From contig NW_004454289.1 of the NCBI RefSeq assembly GCF_000283155.1, forward strand, positions 326,203-390,202: 64,000 nucleotides of DNA. Reading direction: 5' to 3'. The notes beneath the pieces are model-generated. The model saw only the letters and a program-made list of their open reading frames with translations, ran no database searches and had not been told where the DNA came from. Made by a program: the position numbers and the translations under genes. The DNA is from Ceratotherium simum simum (taxonomy: Eukaryota; Chordata; Mammalia; Perissodactyla; Rhinocerotidae). Of the stretch, positions 58,869 to 64,000 are shown one piece after another (the stretch's first letter is position 1; every line of letters starts with the position of its first letter).

Positions 58869-58994
58869 CTGTTTCACCATGGAAGACAGCCATCTCTGTA
58901 TTTTTAACACCAAAAATGCTAGTAACAACACTCTTCAGCTTTAAAAGGTCCAACCTATTATCGCCTTTTGGATTTTCCAGAAGCAATACTCCAC
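58869..58994 (-). CDS. Coding exon A of the unidentified minus-strand gene
   Basis: A 126-bp open exon on the minus strand between acceptor 'tttgtggctttttag' and donor 'GAAACAG|gtatgt'. Two bases plus 41 codons plus one base give the same phase as exons B and C, so A-B-C splice in frame. The peptide includes 'GVLLLENPKGDNRLDLLKL' and 'SIFGVKNTEMAVFHGET'. It aligns along its length with exon C. The intron to exon B is about 4.2 kb and filled with ERVL, MER5A and LTR sequence. Upstream exons would lie beyond 59 kb, where only L1 is seen, so probably outside the window. Gene not recognised. Confidence 0.65.
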
Positions 58995-59359
58995 CTAAAA
59001 AGCCACAAATACAAGTAAAACTGAAGAAAAGAAATTAAATTTAAATGAAAAGTCAAAGGAGACATGGGGGCTCAAGCTCTCATTCCCTTAAGTATATACT
59101 ATATACACTCAGTATGTGCTTTGGCAATCTTTGGTAGACATGTTCCAGGGATGGAACTCCATCAGGCAATCTGTACTCATCTTTTTCTAGATTCAAACAT
59201 CTATCTTTATGACCTGCATTCTTCATTTTGTTCCATTTATAAATCCCTAGGGCTCAGAGTGGTAAAAAATACTATCTGATTTAAAAATAATAGCCTCAAG
59301 TGGCCCTTGATGTTGATTTATCCTATACTTTAGAATCAATTACAGATATTTACTTTATT
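58995..59359. other. Intron-like sequence, no repeat recognised
   Basis: Upstream flank of exon A on the minus strand. No further exon or repeat was identified. Confidence 0.4.
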
Positions 59360-60780
59360 GATTTACTTAAACATTTTATTTTGTGAAAACTAAAGAGTCA
59401 TATGCAGTTGTAAGAAAAGCAAAGACACCATGGGCTCTTTACCCAGTTTGCCCCAATTTAACAACTTTTGAAACTGTACAGTATCATGACCAGGATACTG
59501 ACACGGACAGTCAAGACACAGAATGGTTCCATCACCACAAGAACCCCTCCTGCTGCTCCTTAAAATCTACACCTCTTTCCCTCCTCCCTCTACTCCCTAA
59601 TAACCTCTGGCAAACAATCTATTTTCCATTTCTATAATTTTGTCATTTCAAGAATGTTATATAAACGGAATCATATAGTATATAACCTTTGGGATTGACT
59701 TTTTTCACTCAGCATAAATCTTTGAAGATTCACCCAAGTTGCTGCATTAATCAATAGTTTATTCCTTTTTATTGCTGAGTTGTGTTCCATGGTGTGGATG
59801 GACCCCAGTTCGTTCAACCACCACCTGTGAAGAACACCTGGGTTGTTTCCAGTTTTTGGCTATTACGAATATAGCTACTATAAACATTTGAGTAGAGGTG
59901 TTTTGGTGAACATAAACTCTCACGTCTCTGGAATAAATACCCAGAAGTGCAATTGCTGGATCATTGTGGAAAGTGCATGTTTAGTTTTTTAAGAAACTGC
60001 TACATGTTTTTCAGAGTGGCTGTACCATCTTACATTTCTACCAGCTATATATGAGAGATCCAGTTTCTCTACATACCTGCAATTGGTATTGTCACTAGTT
60101 TTTATTTTAGCCATTTTAATAGGTGTGTAGTGATATCTCATTGTGATTTTAATTTGTATTTCCCTAACAACTAATGATGTTGCACATTTTCATGTGCTTA
60201 TCTGTCATCTGTATATTCTCTTTGGTAAACATGTACTCATATCTTTCCCCATTTTCTAACTGAACTTTTTTTAACTGCCAAGTTTTGAGAGTTCTTTATA
60301 TATTCTAGATACATCCTTTGCTGGATATGTGGTTTGCAAAGATCTTCTTCCAGTCTGTAGCTTGTTTCTTCATCCTTTTCAAAGGATCTTTTGCAAAGCA
60401 GAATTTTTAATTTTGATGCAATTCAGTTTATCAGTTTTTCCTTTTATGGCTTGGGCTTTTGGTATCAAGTCTTAAAAACTCTTTGCCTACTCCTGAATCC
60501 TAAAGATTTTCTGTTTTTTTCCTAAATGTTTTATAGTTTTACATCTAAGTCTGTGATGTATTTTGAGTTAATTTTTATATAAAGTACGAGACTTAGGCCT
60601 AGGACTTTTTTTGCATATGGATATCTAATTGCTTTAGCACCATATAAAGAAGACTCCTCAGTTGAACTGCTTTTGCTCCTTTCAAAAAAAGCATTTGGCC
60701 ACATTTAGTGGGTCTATTTCTGGGTTCTCTGTCTGTGACACTAATCTATGTGTCTATTCTGTGCTCACGCCACACAAGTG

Positions 60781-60988
60781 TTTTTTTTTTAAAGATTTTA
60801 TTATTTTTTTCCCCCCAAAGCCCCAGTAGATAGTTGTATGTCATAGCTGCACATCCTTCCAGTTGATGTATGTGGGACGCGGCCCCAGCATGGCCGGAGA
60901 AGCGGTACGTCGGTGCGCGCCCGGGATCCGAACCCGGGCCGCCAGCAGCAGAGCGCGCGCACCTAACCGCTAAGCCACGGGGCCAGCC
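60781..60988 (-). mobile_element. ERE SINE (short-tail type), little diverged
   Basis: Minus-strand ERE: T-run, 'ttttttccccccc', 'ccagttgatgtatgtgggac', head 'ccacggggccagccc'. Target duplication cacacaagtgtt against cacacaagtctt. Most CpG sites remain, which suggests a young copy. Confidence 0.95.
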
Positions 60989-61446
60989 CACACACAAGTC
61001 TTGAAATTGGGCAGAGTGATTTCTCCCACTATATTCTTATTTTTCTAAATTACTTTAGCTATTTGATTTCCTTTCTCTTTCCAGATAAATTTTAGAGTAA
61101 TTTTGTCTATATCTACAAAAAACATATTGCTGAGATTTGATAGGAATTGAGTTAAACCTGTATATTAATTAGGGGAGAATTGACATGTTTACTATATTAA
61201 ATCTTCCAATCCATGAATATGGCATGTCTCTCCGTTTATTTAGTTCTTTGATTTTTTCATTAGTATTTTATAGTTTTTGGCATAAAAGTCCTGTACATGG
61301 TTTTTTAGATTTACACCTGTGTCCTTTTTTTGAGCAATTGAAAATGACACTACATTTTAAATTTCATTCTCCATGTGTTCATTGCTAGTATACAAAAATT
61401 ACATTGATTTTTGTATGTTTATCTTATACACTGTGTATTTGATCAA

Positions 61447-62122
61447 AGTTTTTCTTTTGCTTTTTATAAGTAATATGATTTTATTCAATTACTTTGAAGA
61501 CAAAACCCTTCAATTAATAGTTGAACCCAAAAGGTATATAAAACTGGCCAAAAATACTTTAAAGTAATAAATTTAAGATCATTTGTAGTTTTTTCCTCAT
61601 GAGTAGTGTCAGCCAGACAGTAAATTACAAACCATATCAAATCATGTTAAGGTAGGTGATTAATCTGTGCTTCCACCTCTAACTATTCCTGTGAAAATAA
61701 CCTTGTTGGACCCAGGAGCTCTTCTTCCTAGTTATTTGGCCAGTTGGCCCAGAAAGGGGCAGTACTGGAGTCAGCAGATGGAGGAAGTAGGCCCCATCTC
61801 TCTTGTCACTGCTCATTCTGCTGGCCCTATAACTGAAGCTGACGTAGAACCCTGGCCTTGCTGACATCGCTGAGACACATCCACTGCCCATCTGACTGAC
61901 TCATTCCACAGGGTCACCTCTCTCTCTCTACCTGAGACAGCCAGGATGTCAGCAGTGACACACCAGCTCACATGCCACACATCACTGAACCTGTGCAGCA
62001 GTTTAGGGGACCATGTTTCACCTGAGGCATCATCACAGGTCCAAACGAACACACGACCATCCTGGAACAGCTGGTGACAATGCTGGTGGGCAAACCCATG
62101 GAGAGGTCTCAGGACCCTCTGT
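61447..62122 (-). pseudogene. SEC13: SEC13 processed pseudogene, 3' part
   Basis: On the minus strand a frame at 61813-62052 gives 'FVWTCDDASGETWSPKLLH', 'VWHVSWCVTADILAVSG' and 'KGQGS'-like 'QQGQGSTSASV', the C-terminal WD repeat and tail of SEC13, the COPII coat and nuclear-pore beta-propeller protein. The upstream 'MGLPTS'-type segment is frameshifted near 62060-62100. A 3' UTR follows (61450-61810) and ends at a poly(A)-like T-rich run on the left, with a poly(A) signal (plus 'ttttattc', about 61479). One Val of 'VVWH' is missing and 'SGGDNKV' is changed. It is 5'-truncated, intronless and inserted in an L1. It is a dead retrocopy, not the SEC13 gene. Confidence 0.88.
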
Positions 62123-63120
62123 AGATTCCTTGGGATTTTCTATGTAGACAATCATGTCATCTTCCAATAGGGACAGTTTTATTTCTTCCCTCCTGATCTG
62201 TATGCTTTTCTTTTCTTTTCTTGCCTTATTCTACTGGCAAGAACTTCGAGTACAATGCTGAGTAAAAGTAGTGAGGGCAGGCATCCTTGCCTTGGTCCTT
62301 ATGTTAGGCAGAAAACATTCAATCTCTTCCCATTAAGTATAATGTTAGCTGTAGGGTTTTTGTAGATGCTCATTATCAAGTTTATAAATTTCCTCTTCCT
62401 ATTTTTCTGAAAGTTTTTATCAGGCATGGGTGTTGAATTTTGTCAAATGCTTTTTCTGTAACAACTGGTATAATCATGTAATCTTTTAGCCTGTTAATAT
62501 GGTAGATTACACTGATTGGTTTTGAATATTGAACCAGCCTTGCATCCTTGGAATAAACCCCACTTGTCATGAAATGTAATTATTTGTATATATAGCTATA
62601 TTCTATTTCATGATATTTTGGTAAGAATTTTACATTTATAATAACGAGTGATACTGGTCTGTAGTTTTCTTTTTTGGTTTTGGTGTCAATAATACCTCAG
62701 TAAAGTGTGTTGGAAGTGTTTCTTCCTCTTCTATTTTCTGGAAGAATCTGTAGGGTGTTAATTTTTCTTAAGTCTGGTTGAATTCTCTAGCAAAACCATT
62801 TGGGTCTGGAGATTTCCTGAGAGTTTTTAAATTATGAATTCAATCTCCTTAATAGCTATAGGGCTATTGAAATGATCTATTTCATATTGAGTGAGTTGGG
62901 GTAGTCTGTGCTTTTTGAGAAATTGGTTCATTTCATCCAAGTTGTCACATTTACGTGTGGAGAGTTGTTCATAGTATCTGCTTATCTTTTTGATTTCTGC
63001 TGTCTGTAATGATATCTTGTTTCATTCCTGATATTGGTATTTAGTGTCTTCTTTTGTTCTGTATCAGTCTCACTAGAGGTTTATTGATTTTATTAATTTT
63101 TTCCAAGAACTACATTTTTC

Positions 63121-63366
63121 TTTTTTTCTCTTTTTCTGTGAGGAGGATCGGCCGTGAGCTAACATCTGCCAATCCTCCTCTTTTTGCTGAGGAAGACTGG
63201 CCCTGGGCTAACACACATGCCCATCTTCCTCTACGTTACATGGGATGCCGCCACAGCATGGCTCTACAAGCAGTGCATGGGTGCGCGCCCAGGATCCAAA
63301 CCGGCGAATCCTGGGCCGCCGCAGCAGAGTACACGCACTTAACCATTTGTGCCACTGGGCTGGCCC
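63121..63366 (-). mobile_element. ERE SINE
   Basis: Minus-strand ERE: 'tttctgtgaggaggatcggc', second module 'gaggaagactggccctgggc', 'gccgccacagcatggctcta', head 'gccactgggctggcccc'. Target duplication aagaactacatttttc against aagaactacatttttg. Confidence 0.94.
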
Positions 63367-64000
63367 CCAAAGAACTACATTTTTGTTTCATTCATCTTCT
63401 CTATTGTTTTTCTGTTTTCAATTGCATTGATTTCTGCTCTTATTTTTATTTTTCTTCTGTTCACTTTGGGTTCATTTTGTTTTGTTTTTTAGTTTCTTGA
63501 GATTGGACCTTAGAGTATTGATTTCAAACTTTTCTTCTCTTCTAATGTTATTGTTTAGAGATATAAATTAGCTGCATTCCACATATTTTGATATCTTGTA
63601 TTTTCTTTTCACTTAGTTTTATGTATTATTTTTCCTTGACATTTTTTCCCCGACCATGGATTATTTAGAAGTATGTTGTTTACTTTTCAAGTGTGTGGAG
63701 ATTTTGCTTCTATCTGTTAACTGATTTATAGTTTGATACCATTGTGGTCAGAGAACATACTATATATGATTTCAACTCTTAAATTTATTGAGGTTTGTTT
63801 TATGGCCCAGGCTGTAATCTATCTTGGTAAATGTTCTGCAGGAGCTTGAATAGACTTGTGTATTCTGCTGCTGTTGGGCAGGGTGTTCCATAAATGTTGA
63901 TTAGATTCTGATTTTCTGTCTAGCTGTTCTATTAATTGTTCAAAGAGGTATATTCAATTCTCAAACTATAATTACAGATTTTCTAATTCTCCTTTAAGGT

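Larger units (their letters stand above)
59360..64000 (-). mobile_element. Old, long L1, minus strand, split by two EREs and a SEC13 retrocopy
   Basis: The 3' end is at about 59360 ('acattttattttgtgaaaac', 'acaatctattttccatttct'). It is antisense through the 3' UTR (59700-60200) and ORF2 to the window edge. A minus-strand RT piece '[17 protein letters not shown]' is visible at 62382-62570. More diverged than the L1s at 30-39 kb. The element continues beyond the window. Confidence 0.85.

Noticed and set aside
61813..62052. SEC13 as a functional gene
   Set aside because: Only the last WD repeat and tail are present, without introns, with a frameshift and an L1 on both sides.

Overview
The window is mammalian nuclear DNA, almost certainly from a perissodactyl (horse, ass or zebra most likely, rhinoceros or tapir possible). 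The diagnostic signal is 21 copies of the tRNA-derived equine repetitive element (ERE) SINE, many with clear target-site duplications. ERE is known only from Perissodactyla. All other repeats (L1, MIR, MER5A, MaLR and ERVL LTRs) are shared by placental mammals. No prokaryotic feature, CRISPR array or gene cluster is present. There is one 100-base run of N at 16401-16500.

Layout. 1-8 kb: a MIR split by an ERE, an unresolved ERV-like stretch, then minus-strand L1 fragments broken by EREs and by a solo LTR (5932-6764) with an exact 5-bp target duplication. 8.4-14.1 kb: a plus-strand KRAB zinc-finger gene (KRAB A exon, KRAB B exon, zinc-finger exon) carrying frameshifts and stops, so a pseudogene. 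14.5-14.8 kb: the 3' end of an unidentified processed transcript on the minus strand. 15.7-30.2 kb: nested plus-strand L1 sequence, interrupted by a near-intact STRADB retrocopy at 23.3-25.4 kb. 30.2-43.2 kb: three or more minus-strand L1 copies. 43.2-49 kb: LTRs, MIR and sequence without recognisable genes. 48.8-52.5 kb: plus-strand L1 5' regions.

53.7-59.0 kb holds the best candidate for a living gene. Three short minus-strand exons (126, 144 and 153 bp), all with the same codon phase at both ends, have good splice sites and open frames. I do not recognise the gene. Its first and third visible exons encode similar peptides, suggesting an internal repeat. Its larger intron contains an ERVL remnant, a MER5A element, an MLT2-like LTR and a MaLR LTR. 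59.4-64 kb is an old minus-strand L1 that received a SEC13 retrocopy.

There is no operon-like cooperation between genes. The window is a gene-poor, L1-rich region with one partly visible gene, one dead KRAB-ZNF gene, and two recognisable processed pseudogenes (STRADB, SEC13) plus one unidentified. Repeat family names come from recall of consensus sequences, not from a search, and L1 boundaries are approximate.
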